A DNA stretch of 23,589 bases from Porphyromonadaceae bacterium UBA7141 (GTDB taxonomy: Bacteria; Bacteroidota; Bacteroidia; Bacteroidales; Muribaculaceae). The notes under the pieces are model-generated. The model had not been told where the DNA came from. It saw nothing but the letters and a program-made list of their open reading frames with translations, and ran no database searches. Positions within the stretch are counted from its first letter, which is position 1. Every line of letters begins with the position of its first letter. A program made the translations under genes and the position numbers. The stretch lies in NCBI GenBank assembly GCA_002491945.1, contig DKWX01000029.1, positions 9,239 to 32,827 on the forward strand. Reading direction: 5' to 3'. Below, piece after piece: positions 6,977 through 15,213 of the stretch.

Positions 6977-9763
6977 CTATTTCACGGCAATCTTGGCTGC
7001 CTCTGAGCCGGAGCGCACCACATAGATGCCGGCCGGGAGCTGCACAGAGGCGGTTGACTCTTCGGAGGCGAAGCGGCGTACGCCAGCCAGATCGTAGATT
7101 TCGATGCCTGCGGGAGCTGCAGTCACTACGATTTCACCCTTACAGCCGTATGCCGACAGAGTGGCTGTGGGATCGGCCGCAGGGATGGAGCTGACCTCAC
7201 TGAGGTCGGATGTGGCCACTACGACATAGGCGTTGGCGGGCACGGTGACAGAGCCGTCGGCTACGGAGAATGTGCTGCCGGTGCCGTAAGACTGGTCGGC
7301 AATCACGTAGCGTGATGCCTCGAACGAGAAGGGCACCTCGACTGTAATTTCCTTGTCGATATTGGGGTTGATGACGCAGATAAGCTCACGGCTGCCGGTA
7401 TTGGCGATTATGGTGCGTCCGCCGCTCCATTTTGAAGCTGCGCAGTCGATGGAGAAATTTGCACCGCCGTCGACATCGAAGAGGTCGGGGTTCTGAGTGC
7501 GCAGACCAATCAGCTTGGCGTAATTCTCCATCAGTCCGCGGTTGGCAGGGTCGTCGAGCAGATTCCAGTTCACGATTTTCGGGTCGACGTTGTTTGACCC
7601 GTTGGAGTTCTTGGTGGTCTCGGCATTGCCCATTTCAGAGAACATCCATATCATGTGTGCGCCGGGCACGAGAATCATCTGTGCCGCAGCCGAGCCGAGG
7701 CGGCGGCAGGCTATGGTGTGGTTGGTCTTCACCTGAGTCACACCGTATTTGATCTGCTTGAAGGCGAGGCGTTCTTCGTCGTGTGATTCAAGGTAAGCCA
7801 CTGTAGAGTTGAGAGTGCGGCTGTCCTTGAGAGCAAACATCCGGTTGAGGCTTGAGTTGGAGCTGTAGCCCATTGCGAACTGGCAACCTTCAGTATTTAC
7901 ATTCGCCCAGTTGAGCATACCGAATTCAGCCATTTCATTCTCCTCCTTTGCGCCGGCAAGGTTCTCGTTGATGAAGAAAGCATCGGGATTGATTTCATTC
8001 ATGGCCTCCTGGATAGCGTGCATGTTGGCCACACGCGAGGCATTGTAGGCGTTGGTGGCGGCATCGCCGTTGTTGGCGTATGAGTCGTTGTCGCCCAGAC
8101 CCTTCACGAGGTCGAAACGATATCCGTCGACGTGATATTCCTCCATCCAGTATTTCACAACGTCCTTCCACTGCTGTCGCACGAGGGGATGCCCTTGATT
8201 CCAGTCGTTGAGCACGTTGTAGGCGTGAGGCGCGTCGGCGTTGTACATCGGGTTCTCGCCTGCGGGGTACATCACATACCAGGGGTGCTGCCAGTCGCTC
8301 TGGTTGAACACCATGTCGAGGATTACGGCGATGCCGTTTTCATGGCATGTGTTGATGAATTCCTTATAGTCGTCGGGTGTGCCGTAGGCCTTGTCGGGAG
8401 CGAAGTAGAAATTGGGATTATAGCCCCAGGAGTTGTTGCCGTTGAATTCGTTGATCGGGAGCAGCTCCACGGCGTTGACACCGAGTTGCTTGAGGTATGG
8501 AATTTTCTCGATGGCCTTGCGCACTGTGCCGTTACCCTTGGCCTCGCCCTCAGTGCCGGTAAAGTCGCGGAAGAGCAGCTCGTAGATCACGAGGTCTTTC
8601 TTTTCTGCAGGCAGGAAGTCATCATCGGTCCATGCATAGTCGTTGATGTTCTCCTGATAGACAGAGAGCGATACAGAGCCTTTGACCTGCGAGGGATATT
8701 CAGGCAGACCGGGGTATACGGACGTGGGGATATACTTGTCGTTGTTGGGGTCGAGCACGAGGCGTGCGTAGGGGTCGCCCACTTTGTAATTGTCGTCGAC
8801 AAGATAATAGTAGAGATACTGTTTGTCGGCGTCAAGACCGCTGACGCTTGTCCAGAAATATCGCTGGCCGTCATAGTCATGAATATACAGGGGGATAGCC
8901 CGGTCGGTGTCATAGTCAAACCATGAGCCGATCAGCTTTACAGATTCCTTCATCGGGGCTGCGATACAGAAAATGACGCTGCCGTCGGGCTGACGCACTG
9001 TGCCCATCTGCGGCACGCCGCCGGGATAATCCTTCTGTTCGGAGGCCTCCACGAAGTTGAGGAGGAATGAGCGGGAGATGGTCTTGCCGTTATGCTCCAC
9101 ATTGCCATAGACATTGTAGCGTCCCGGCTTAGAGCAGGTGAGCGTGTATTCGAGCTGGTCGGAGTCAGTAGTCTCGGCCATTGTCTCGAGATTGACTGTA
9201 ATCCACATGCGGTCAACCTTCTGATTGGCCGACAGCTTGAATTCCACATCCGGATTGTCAGTGGTGACAGTCAGTCCGGCTATGCTTTTGGTGAAGTCCA
9301 CCTGAAGGGCAGTCGAGATTACATCGACTGAGATGTCGGCGCCATTCTTCCCCTTCCCTTCTTTAGTGCCTGCGGCATTGCGGAATACGAAGACAAGCTT
9401 CTTGATGACCTCGCTGTCGGAAGTGATGCCATAGAATTCTTTGATGTTTCCGATATGGAGCGAGTATAGGTTGGGGCCGACATAGGTCATTTTATACTTG
9501 TCGAGATTCTTGCCCCATTCAGTGGCGTACTTCCAGTCGGTGTCGTTCTTCGACTGGTCGGTGATTACTCCGGTGTGGGCGTAGATTGCCGTTGATTCAG
9601 GCTGGTTCTGGAGTCCTTTGTTGCCTTCGTCGGCATGGAAGTAGATCACTACGTCCTGGCTGTTGTCATAGAGAGGCGAGGGTTCGTAGGTGATCTGGGC
9701 CTTTAAGGCAGGGATTGCCATGGCGAGCATGGCGGTGATTAAGATTAGTTTGAGTTTTAGCAT
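6977..9763 (-). CDS. Secreted GH13 alpha-amylase-family glycoside hydrolase with C-terminal sorting-like domain
   Basis: The 928-residue enzyme has a type I signal peptide (cleavage near ALKA-Q, residue 22), N-terminal beta-rich domains (about 23-240), a CBM48-like domain (about 250-350), a GH13 barrel (about 385-760), a beta domain (about 765-850) and a tail (about 862-928) like type IX secretion C-terminal domains (GIEIYDLAGVRR, LPAGIYVVRSG, KIAVK). GH13 catalytic residues are present: GYRFD (Asp551), FFINEN (Glu600), ESHDEE (Asp662). Region I reads DMVFNQ, with Gln488 where most GH13 enzymes have His. It should act on alpha-1,4/1,6-glucans outside the cell or at the surface; exact specificity is not readable. 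There is no lipobox, unlike SusG. It lies downstream of the sufB-DUF695 block, from which a hairpin at 9862-9892 separates it; no TAnnTTTG box is visible in the 137-bp gap. Confidence 0.93.
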   Translation of the reverse strand: MLKLKLILITAMLAMAIPALKAQITYEPSPLYDNSQDVVIYFHADEGNKGLQNQPESTAIYAHTGVITDQSKNDTDWKYATEWGKNLDKYKMTYVGPNLYSLHIGNIKEFYGITSDSEVIKKLVFVFRNAAGTKEGKGKNGADISVDVISTALQVDFTKSIAGLTVTTDNPDVEFKLSANQKVDRMWITVNLETMAETTDSDQLEYTLTCSKPGRYNVYGNVEHNGKTISRSFLLNFVEASEQKDYPGGVPQMGTVRQPDGSVIFCIAAPMKESVKLIGSWFDYDTDRAIPLYIHDYDGQRYFWTSVSGLDADKQYLYYYLVDDNYKVGDPYARLVLDPNNDKYIPTSVYPGLPEYPSQVKGSVSLSVYQENINDYAWTDDDFLPAEKKDLVIYELLFRDFTGTEGEAKGNGTVRKAIEKIPYLKQLGVNAVELLPINEFNGNNSWGYNPNFYFAPDKAYGTPDDYKEFINTCHENGIAVILDMVFNQSDWQHPWYVMYPAGENPMYNADAPHAYNVLNDWNQGHPLVRQQWKDVVKYWMEEYHVDGYRFDLVKGLGDNDSYANNGDAATNAYNASRVANMHAIQEAMNEINPDAFFINENLAGAKEENEMAEFGMLNWANVNTEGCQFAMGYSSNSSLNRMFALKDSRTLNSTVAYLESHDEERLAFKQIKYGVTQVKTNHTIACRRLGSAAAQMILVPGAHMIWMFSEMGNAETTKNSNGSNNVDPKIVNWNLLDDPANRGLMENYAKLIGLRTQNPDLFDVDGGANFSIDCAASKWSGGRTIIANTGSRELICVINPNIDKEITVEVPFSFEASRYVIADQSYGTGSTFSVADGSVTVPANAYVVVATSDLSEVSSIPAADPTATLSAYGCKGEIVVTAAPAGIEIYDLAGVRRFASEESTASVQLPAGIYVVRSGSEAAKIAVK

Positions 9764-9861
9764 GATTCTGAATTATTTGGTTTTTGTTTTTTCAGATGGG
9801 GGGTGGCAGGTGCTAAGCCTTGATGCCGGTCAAAAAGGGTTGCAGGCGGACTTCGCCGGCA

Positions 9862-9892
9862 GGAAGGCTCCCGGGGCTTCGGGGAGCCTTCC
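9862..9892 (-). terminator. Hairpin between the DUF695 gene and the GH13 gene
   Basis: GGAAGGCTCCC (9862-9872) and GGGAGCCTTCC (9882-9892) form an 11-bp perfect stem with a 9-nt loop, beginning 9 bp past the DUF695 stop. On the minus strand a T5 run comes only about 28 bases later, so it may be a partial terminator or an mRNA-stabilising hairpin. Confidence 0.6.
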
Positions 9893-9900
9893 GGCCGTGG

Positions 9901-10338
9901 TCAGTCTTCGTCGTCGGGGATATAGGTTTGTGCTCGCATGTCGAGATATTCCTCCCATCCGCAGTCTTCGGCGGCCTCAATCTGGAGCGGCAGCTGCGGG
10001 AAAGATTCGAGGGCGCGGTTCAGTATTTTCTGGAATATGAAGAGAGAGCGGGTGTAGAACACCCAGTCACGTCGCCCGTCGCCGGTGTAGATGCCGGTCA
10101 GAATGGCGGCCGTGTCGCGGCGTGTCTCCTCAAGGAGCTGGTCCGTGGCCTGCTCCATGACAGAGGCATCGGCATCGGCGGGCATACCGTCCGGAAGGGA
10201 TTGGTAGTCCCAGCTCACAGTGAGACGGTAGATGTATTTTCCCGAAAGGCGTGGCTTGTCGACATTATCGCGGCCGGTGATGATTATCTTGCGCCCCGAC
10301 TCGGCTTCGGCGGGGTATGTCCAGAATTTATCTTTCAT
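9901..10338 (-). CDS. DUF695 family protein
   Basis: This 145-residue protein begins MKDKFWTYPAEAESGRKIIITGRDNV and contains WDYQSLPDGMP and an RRDWVFYTR segment, a pattern I associate with DUF695, a small soluble family without defined function. No signal peptide or membrane segment is seen; the C-terminus is acidic (IPDDED). Its ATG overlaps the stop codon of the upstream DUF2027 gene by one base (TGATG), so the two are almost certainly translationally coupled and co-transcribed. It is the last gene of the sufB-phoH-DUF2027-DUF695 run and is followed by a hairpin. Confidence 0.75.
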   Translation of the reverse strand: MKDKFWTYPAEAESGRKIIITGRDNVDKPRLSGKYIYRLTVSWDYQSLPDGMPADADASVMEQATDQLLEETRRDTAAILTGIYTGDGRRDWVFYTRSLFIFQKILNRALESFPQLPLQIEAAEDCGWEEYLDMRAQTYIPDDED

Positions 10339-11081
10339 CAGGTCTGTTTTTGAAATCTGTCGGCATTTATTAGCGGGAATTCCAGTACCGGCGAGTCGAA
10401 GAAACGTCCGGGACGGAAGCAGTGCATTTTATGGAATTTCGTGAGGTCGAGTTTCCTCATCACGGCGATCGGGTCTTTCACATCGAAATCCTTCCCCTGC
10501 TTGAAAGCGATTGCCTGAAATACGATTCGCTCGATGCGTCCGAGCGTGGAGTGTGAGAATTGTGCCAGGTCGATGATTTCGTTAGGCTGCACATCCCCCT
10601 GATATATTACGCTCCATTCGGCACATTCAGGAGCACGCCCGGCCAGAAAGAACTGGAGAGTATAGTTCGAGTCATTGACGAGGACTGCATTGAAGGTGGC
10701 CTCAGAAAGCTTTTTTATATCCGATGGCTCGAATGCGAGGGCTATGGTGAGCCGGTTGCCGTAGTCGGTCTCCGGTGCCGGAGGAAGGGGCGCGGGAGGC
10801 GGAGTGATGTCTTTGGATAGTTCCGGCTCCTTGGCCGGGGCCGGAGTCGCTTTCTGACGCCCGGGGGCTTTGCCGGAGTCGAATGCCTTCTGGTCGAACA
10901 TCAGGCGGGCGGCTCCCTGCGGCTTTTCGTGTCCGGCCGGGAGCACGACCACGAGTTCCTTTATCTGGAAGGGAGTCTCGAAGCCGTTGTCGTCGACGTA
11001 TGCTATTTTCCCGTCGATGCGGGTCACTTTGCCGCCACCGACGGAGTTTAGGTATCTTACTGTGTCGCCTATCTGTATCAT
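10338..11081 (-). CDS. DUF2027 domain protein, short form without visible Smr domain
   Basis: The 247-residue protein opens with IQIGDTVRYLNSVGGGKVTRIDGKIAYVDDNGFETPF, the conserved N-terminal part of DUF2027 proteins of Bacteroidetes. A Pro/Ala/Lys-rich linker follows (about 75-110) and then a beta-rich domain (about 112-240). Longer relatives, as I recall them, carry a C-terminal Smr domain of MutS2 type; I see none here, and the protein ends in FPLINADRFQKQT. Cytoplasmic; function unknown. Its stop overlaps the DUF695 start by one base. It lies 151 bp downstream of the PhoH gene; that gap holds no clear promoter. Confidence 0.82.
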   Translation of the reverse strand: MIQIGDTVRYLNSVGGGKVTRIDGKIAYVDDNGFETPFQIKELVVVLPAGHEKPQGAARLMFDQKAFDSGKAPGRQKATPAPAKEPELSKDITPPPAPLPPAPETDYGNRLTIALAFEPSDIKKLSEATFNAVLVNDSNYTLQFFLAGRAPECAEWSVIYQGDVQPNEIIDLAQFSHSTLGRIERIVFQAIAFKQGKDFDVKDPIAVMRKLDLTKFHKMHCFRPGRFFDSPVLEFPLINADRFQKQT

Positions 11082-11232
11082 TATTTTGGCTTTTTTCGTT
11101 TTTGAGGGAGTCGGGTTTGCTCAAGGCTTCAGCTCCGGGGCGTGGCAGAAAGGGTCGTGTTTGAGCTTCACGAGGAGATTTCCCGTTGAAATCGGTCGAT
11201 GTCGCCGTGGCATGACCCTGCCGCAGCGGGAT

Positions 11233-12231
11233 TTAACGGTCGGGGTGAGGAGGGCGTGGCAGAGCGGCTACCGACTCATCGAATTCCTTGTCGACCTTCT
11301 CCTCTCGGGCCTCATATGCATCTACGATGCGTTGCACAAGGGGATGGCGCACGATATCCTTCTTGGCATATTCGATAATGCCGATTCCTTTTACGCCACG
11401 CAGGATCCGGAGAGCCTGCATGAGACCGGACTGCACCGTGCGGGGCAGGTCGATCTGAGTGGCATCGCCTGTGATGATCATCTTGGCATTGACACCCAGA
11501 CGGGTCAGAAACATCTTCATCTGATGCTTCGTGGTGTTCTGGGCCTCGTCGAGTATTATGATGGCATCGTTGAGGGTGCGCCCTCTCATGAATGCGAGCG
11601 GTGCGATCTGTATGGTGTCCGACTCCATGTACTCCTTGAGTTTCACGGCCGGGAGCATATCCTCCAGAGCATCGTAAAGCGGGCGCAGGTAGGGGTCGAT
11701 TTTATCTTTCATGTCGCCGGGGAGGAACCCGAGTTTTTCGCCTGCCTCCACAGCGGGGCGCGAGAGGATGATGCGTTTGCACGTCCGGTTCTTCAGTGCC
11801 GCTACAGCCAGAGCAATTGCGATATATGTCTTTCCGGTTCCGGCCGGGCCGAGAGCGAACGTGAGGTCATTCTCCTCGAAAGAGCGCACCATTCGGGCCT
11901 GGTTGGCGTTGCGCGGGGCTATGGGGCGTCCGCTCTGCCCGAAGATGATCACACCTTCGGAATTCTGGGCTTTGGGCGGTTCCCCTTTTATGATATCGAT
12001 GATGGCCTCATCGGTGAGTTTATTATACTTTGCGGCGTATGCCTCGATTTGCTTGATTTTCCCCTCGAATTCGGCAGTCTCGGAGTCCTCGCCGATCACC
12101 TTGATTACGCTTCCGCGCGCAGCCATGCGCAATTTCGGGAAGAGATTGCGTATCAGGTTGATATTGGCGTTGTTGACTCCGTAGAATGTCTGTGGGTCAA
12201 TGCTGTCGACTATAACTGTTCTTTCAATCAT
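11233..12231 (-). CDS. PhoH family ATPase (PhoH/YbeZ-like)
   Basis: This 332-residue protein has the PhoH ATPase fold: Walker A GPAGTGKT at 128-135, SRPAVEAGEKLGFLPGD at 157-173, MRGRTLNDAIIILDEAQN at 215-232 containing Walker B (Asp228, Glu229), and TGDATQIDLP at 254-263. The N-terminal 90 residues contain the small domain found in PhoH-like proteins. It is a cytoplasmic ATPase; relatives are tied to RNA metabolism and, with YbeY, ribosome maturation. YbeY is not next to it here. I start at ATG 12231 (MIERTVIVDS); the open frame continues to 12315 but would overlap sufB by 56 bp. The gene begins 28 bp after the sufB stop, so co-transcription is likely. Confidence 0.94.
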   Translation of the reverse strand: MIERTVIVDSIDPQTFYGVNNANINLIRNLFPKLRMAARGSVIKVIGEDSETAEFEGKIKQIEAYAAKYNKLTDEAIIDIIKGEPPKAQNSEGVIIFGQSGRPIAPRNANQARMVRSFEENDLTFALGPAGTGKTYIAIALAVAALKNRTCKRIILSRPAVEAGEKLGFLPGDMKDKIDPYLRPLYDALEDMLPAVKLKEYMESDTIQIAPLAFMRGRTLNDAIIILDEAQNTTKHQMKMFLTRLGVNAKMIITGDATQIDLPRTVQSGLMQALRILRGVKGIGIIEYAKKDIVRHPLVQRIVDAYEAREEKVDKEFDESVAALPRPPHPDR

Positions 12232-12259
12232 TTCAAAATCCAGAGAGGATGTGTATAAA

Positions 12260-13729
12260 TTATCCCACAGAGCCTTCGAGGGTGATCTGAAGGAGTTTCT
12301 GTGCCTCGACGGCAAATTCCATCGGGAGTTTGTTCATCACTTCCTTGGCATATCCGTTGACGATGAGTCCGATGGCCTCCTCGGTGGGTATCCCTCGCTG
12401 CTGGCAGTAGAAGAGCTGCTCTTCGTTGATTTTGGAGGTGGTGGCCTCGTGCTCGGCGGTGGATTCGGGATTGCGCACATCGATTACGGGGAAGGTGTGT
12501 GCGCCGCAGTCGGATCCCATAAGCAGAGAGTCGCACTGGGTGAAGTTGCGGCATCCCGAGGCCTTGGCATCGATGCGCACCAGGCCTCGGTAGGAGTTCT
12601 GCGAGTGTCCGGCCGAGATACCCTTGCTGACTATTGTGGAGCGCGAGTTGCGTCCGATGTGTATCATTTTGGTTCCGGTGTCTGCCTGTTGGAAATTGTT
12701 GGTGACGGCCACTGAATAGAATTCACCTACCGACTCATCCCCCTTCAGTATGCATGAGGGGTATTTCCATGTGATGGCAGAGCCAGTCTCCACCTGGGTC
12801 CATGATATTTTGGAGCGGTGTCCACGACAGAGACCGCGCTTGGTGACGAAGTTGTAGATGCCACCGCGTCCCTGTCTGTCGCCGGCATACCAGTTCTGCA
12901 CGGTGCTGTATTTTACCTCGGCGCGTTCCTCCGCGATGATTTCCACGATGGCGGCGTGAAGCTGGTTTTCATCGCGCATCGGAGCCGTGCACCCTTCCAG
13001 ATAGCTTACGTAGGCATCGTCATCGGCCACGATGAGGGTGCGTTCGAACTGTCCGGTGCCGGCGGCGTTGATTCGGAAATATGTGGAGAGTTCCATCGGG
13101 CATCTCACCCCTTTGGGGATATATACAAACGAGCCGTCGGAGAATACAGCCGAATTCAGTGCGGCATAGAAATTGTCGCGATAGCTCACCACGGAGCCGA
13201 GATACTTCATGACCAGGTCGGGATAATCCTTTACGGCTTCGGAGAAAGAGCAGAAGATTACTCCGAGTTCGGCGAGTTTCTCGCGGTGTGTGGTTTTGAC
13301 GCTGACAGAGTCCATTACGGCATCCACGGCCACCCCGGCGAGCTGCTTCTGTTCCTGCAGAGATATGCCGAGACGGTTGAATGTGTCGATAAGTTCAGGG
13401 TCGACTTCATCAAGACTCTTTTTGAGTTCTTTTTTCTTCGGGGCCGCATAATATGATATGGCCTGGAAGTCGATTTCTGGTATGTCGAGGTGCGCCCACT
13501 CCGGCGGAGTGAGCGTAAGCCAATGACGGAAGGCTTTTAGCCTGAATTCGAGTAGCCATTCGGGTTCCCCTTTCAGGCGTGATATGAGGCGCACGGTCTC
13601 TTCCGACAGTCCGGGAGGCACTATTTCGGTGTCGATGTCGGATGTAAAGCCGTACTTGTATTCTGAGCTGGTGGCCTCATCGATAACATTCTGCGACGAA
13701 GGCCGGTCATTCTGACTGAGGTTTTCCAT
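12260..13729 (-). CDS. sufB: Fe-S cluster assembly scaffold protein SufB
   Basis: The 489-residue protein matches SufB over its full usual length. Visible landmarks are YIPKGVRCPMELSTYFRIN at 203-221, YLEGCTAPMRDENQLHAA at 243-260, SQNSYRGLV at 376-384, GSDCGAHTFP at 405-414 (Cys408, aligning with the essential E. coli Cys405) and AEHEATTSKI at 425-434 (His427, Glu428). SufB forms the SufBC2D scaffold on which Fe-S clusters are built in the cytoplasm. Unusually, sufC, sufD and sufS are not next to it: the next gene downstream is phoH (28 bp), and upstream is a 367-bp gap followed by a PUL gene. A TAnnTTTG box lies 13 bp upstream of the start codon. Confidence 0.96.
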   Translation of the reverse strand: MENLSQNDRPSSQNVIDEATSSEYKYGFTSDIDTEIVPPGLSEETVRLISRLKGEPEWLLEFRLKAFRHWLTLTPPEWAHLDIPEIDFQAISYYAAPKKKELKKSLDEVDPELIDTFNRLGISLQEQKQLAGVAVDAVMDSVSVKTTHREKLAELGVIFCSFSEAVKDYPDLVMKYLGSVVSYRDNFYAALNSAVFSDGSFVYIPKGVRCPMELSTYFRINAAGTGQFERTLIVADDDAYVSYLEGCTAPMRDENQLHAAIVEIIAEERAEVKYSTVQNWYAGDRQGRGGIYNFVTKRGLCRGHRSKISWTQVETGSAITWKYPSCILKGDESVGEFYSVAVTNNFQQADTGTKMIHIGRNSRSTIVSKGISAGHSQNSYRGLVRIDAKASGCRNFTQCDSLLMGSDCGAHTFPVIDVRNPESTAEHEATTSKINEEQLFYCQQRGIPTEEAIGLIVNGYAKEVMNKLPMEFAVEAQKLLQITLEGSVG

Positions 13730-13742
13730 ATATTTTATTACG

Positions 13743-13750
13743 CAAAATTA
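13743..13750 (-). promoter_or_regulatory. -7 element TAATTTTG upstream of sufB
   Basis: On the minus strand TAATTTTG lies 13 bp upstream of the sufB ATG, giving a very short or nearly leaderless message. No TTTG is found at the ideal -33 distance; ACATTTTG lies immediately upstream. The rest of the 13730-14096 gap holds three 19-bp tandem repeats and a 36-bp palindrome. Confidence 0.5.
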
Positions 13751-13937
13751 ATCAAAATGTTTTGTATTCCATACAGTGAAGTCATTTAAACTTCTGCGGG
13801 GACTCAAAAAGTGGCGTTATTTGTTGGCCGCAGTGTCAATCTTGATCAATATCACGGCATATAAGCAAGAGTAGTCTCCATGTCCGCACCCGCTTGTCGG
13901 CCCCGGGTCTTAATGAATCTTGCCGTCGGTAAAAGTT

Positions 13938-13994
13938 CCGGCGACTTACATATAACCCGGCGATTTCAATATAATCCGGCGACTTCCATATAAA
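13938..13994. repeat. Three tandem 19-bp repeats
   Basis: Copies start at 13938, 13957 and 13976 with an exact period of 19 bp. The consensus is CCGGCGAYTTNMATATAAN. Copies 1 and 3 differ only at one inner base and the last base; copy 2 differs from them at a few positions. They lie between sufB and the upstream PUL gene, four bases from a perfect palindrome. Iteron-like spacing of about two helical turns fits a protein-binding array, but a degenerate minisatellite is also possible. Confidence 0.8.
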
Positions 13995-13997
13995 AGG

Positions 13998-14033
13998 AGG
14001 AAGGATTACCTTGCATGCAAGGTAATCCTTCCT
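13998..14033 (-). terminator. Perfect 36-bp palindrome, probable terminator of the PUL binding-protein gene
   Basis: The sequence is its own reverse complement, centred on GCATGC between 14015 and 14016, with arms AGGAAGGATTACCTTGCA and its complement. As RNA it forms a very long stem with a minimal loop on either strand. On the minus strand it is followed by CCTTTTATATGG, a weak T tract. It lies 63 bp beyond the stop at 14097. A two-fold protein-binding site is an alternative reading. Confidence 0.65.
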
Positions 14034-14096
14034 TAAGATATCATCATATCCCGTCTATGCTGTCGCACGGACTCTGATGAGGATAATGTCGCTGAT

Positions 14097-15005
14097 TTAT
14101 TTTACAACAGTCTTGTAGGATTTGCCATCCTTAACGACTATGAAGATGCCGTTCTCGGGGTTGGCTACGCGTACACCCTGAAGGTTGAAGTACTGAGCTT
14201 CGCCGTTGCTTGCTGCTACAGAGTTGACACCTACGTTGCCGGCGAATTCGGGCACGAAGTCGGGATCGTTAGAGAATGCTACCCAGTTGCCGTCGAAAGT
14301 GAACCAGCATACGCCGTTGCACTCTTCTTCGAGAGTCATGTTGGTGTTGCTGCCGTTGAAGATTTCAGTATCCACTTCGAGAAGCAGCATTGCATCTTCG
14401 CCTGCGCCGAAGTTGTATTTAGCCCAGCCGCCATCGGCAATCTTGAATGTCTCGCCTGCAGCGATGGCCTGGCCTTCGCCGAAGACAAATCTGAATACGT
14501 TGTCGCTAAGCTGCTCGAATTCCCAGCCTTCGATATTGTCCCATGAGTTCATGTCGCCGCGGAGGTAGAGCTTGATTCCATCGGGTGCGGGAGTCTCAGT
14601 AGTCAATGTGATAGTAGAGAGGTCGCCTGCTACAACGACTTTCCAGTCGCCAGTCCAGGGGCACATGATGTTGGCGTCGTTGCCGGCTTCGAGAGCCACA
14701 GCCACACCCTGCTCGTCGCCGTATTCGCAGCCAAGAGCGTTTGCATTGTATTCATCCCAGATTGCGGCGCCAGTCGTCTCATCGTAAGTGCCTTTGACAG
14801 TCGAAATCTTGAAAGTGGAAAGACCTGCTACTTCAAGCTGGAAGTTGCCGTCTACGACTTCGAATTCTGCGGGGTTTGCGGGATCCCACTGTGCGGGAAG
14901 ACCACCTTCTTCTGCTGCGGCGCTTGCGCCGGTCATGTAAAGAGCCTGTGCGTTGGCTGATACAGCCACCATTGCGGCAGCTGCGAATGCGTAAAATTTC
15001 TTCAT
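14097..15005 (-). CDS. Secreted SusE/SusF-like glycan-binding protein with C-terminal sorting-like tail
   Basis: The 302-residue protein has a type I signal peptide (MKKFYAFAAAAMVAVSANAQA, cleavage after about residue 19) and no lipobox. Two beta-rich modules follow, about 20-135 and about 140-250; the second begins IKLYLRGDMNSWD, resembling the carbohydrate-binding repeats of SusE/SusF, and both are rich in Trp and Tyr. The tail (about 258-302; YFNLQGVRVANPENGIFIVVKDGKSYKTVVK in two adjoining parts) resembles type IX secretion C-terminal domains and the tail of the GH13 protein. I infer a secreted or surface starch-binding protein. It has its own promoter at 15117-15148 and lies after the terminator of the susCDE operon, so it can be expressed separately. 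Ligand is unproven. Confidence 0.75.
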   Translation of the reverse strand: MKKFYAFAAAAMVAVSANAQALYMTGASAAAEEGGLPAQWDPANPAEFEVVDGNFQLEVAGLSTFKISTVKGTYDETTGAAIWDEYNANALGCEYGDEQGVAVALEAGNDANIMCPWTGDWKVVVAGDLSTITLTTETPAPDGIKLYLRGDMNSWDNIEGWEFEQLSDNVFRFVFGEGQAIAAGETFKIADGGWAKYNFGAGEDAMLLLEVDTEIFNGSNTNMTLEEECNGVCWFTFDGNWVAFSNDPDFVPEFAGNVGVNSVAASNGEAQYFNLQGVRVANPENGIFIVVKDGKSYKTVVK

Positions 15006-15116
15006 TAGAAAAGATTTTATGGTTAAACTGTAATTATTTATTCAGTTAAGTAGTTTTCAAGGGTAGTGGTGAATGGAGGTCAGCTTCATTCATATTGTGT
15101 GAGCCCGAAAACGCTG

Positions 15117-15148
15117 CAAATTTAGTGATTAAAATTTAATTTAGCAAA
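15117..15148 (-). promoter_or_regulatory. Bacteroidetes promoter (-33 TTTG, -7 TAAATTTG, 20-bp spacer)
   Basis: On the minus strand TTTG (plus 15145-15148) and TAAATTTG (plus 15117-15124) are separated by 20 bp, an exact fit to TTTG-N19-21-TAnnTTTG. Transcription would start near 15110, giving a leader of about 105 nt before the ATG at 15005. Its position just after the terminator at 15214-15239 makes the binding-protein gene an independent unit. Confidence 0.85.
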
Positions 15149-15213
15149 CTTTCCAAAATTTATTTCAAAAAAAAAATCGGATCGCCGCCGATGGAGTGAA
15201 GTGATGATAAAAA

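Noticed and set aside
8132..8926. Plus-strand open frame of 264 codons
   Set aside because: Antisense to the GH13 catalytic region, which has intact motifs in the minus frame.
10870..12258. Plus-strand open frame of 462 codons
   Set aside because: It lies antisense to phoH and part of the DUF2027 gene, both with clear conserved motifs. Its translation shows no recognisable family; it is a codon-bias shadow.
13938..13994. CRISPR array
   Set aside because: The 19-bp units abut directly without spacers, there are only three, and no cas gene is present.
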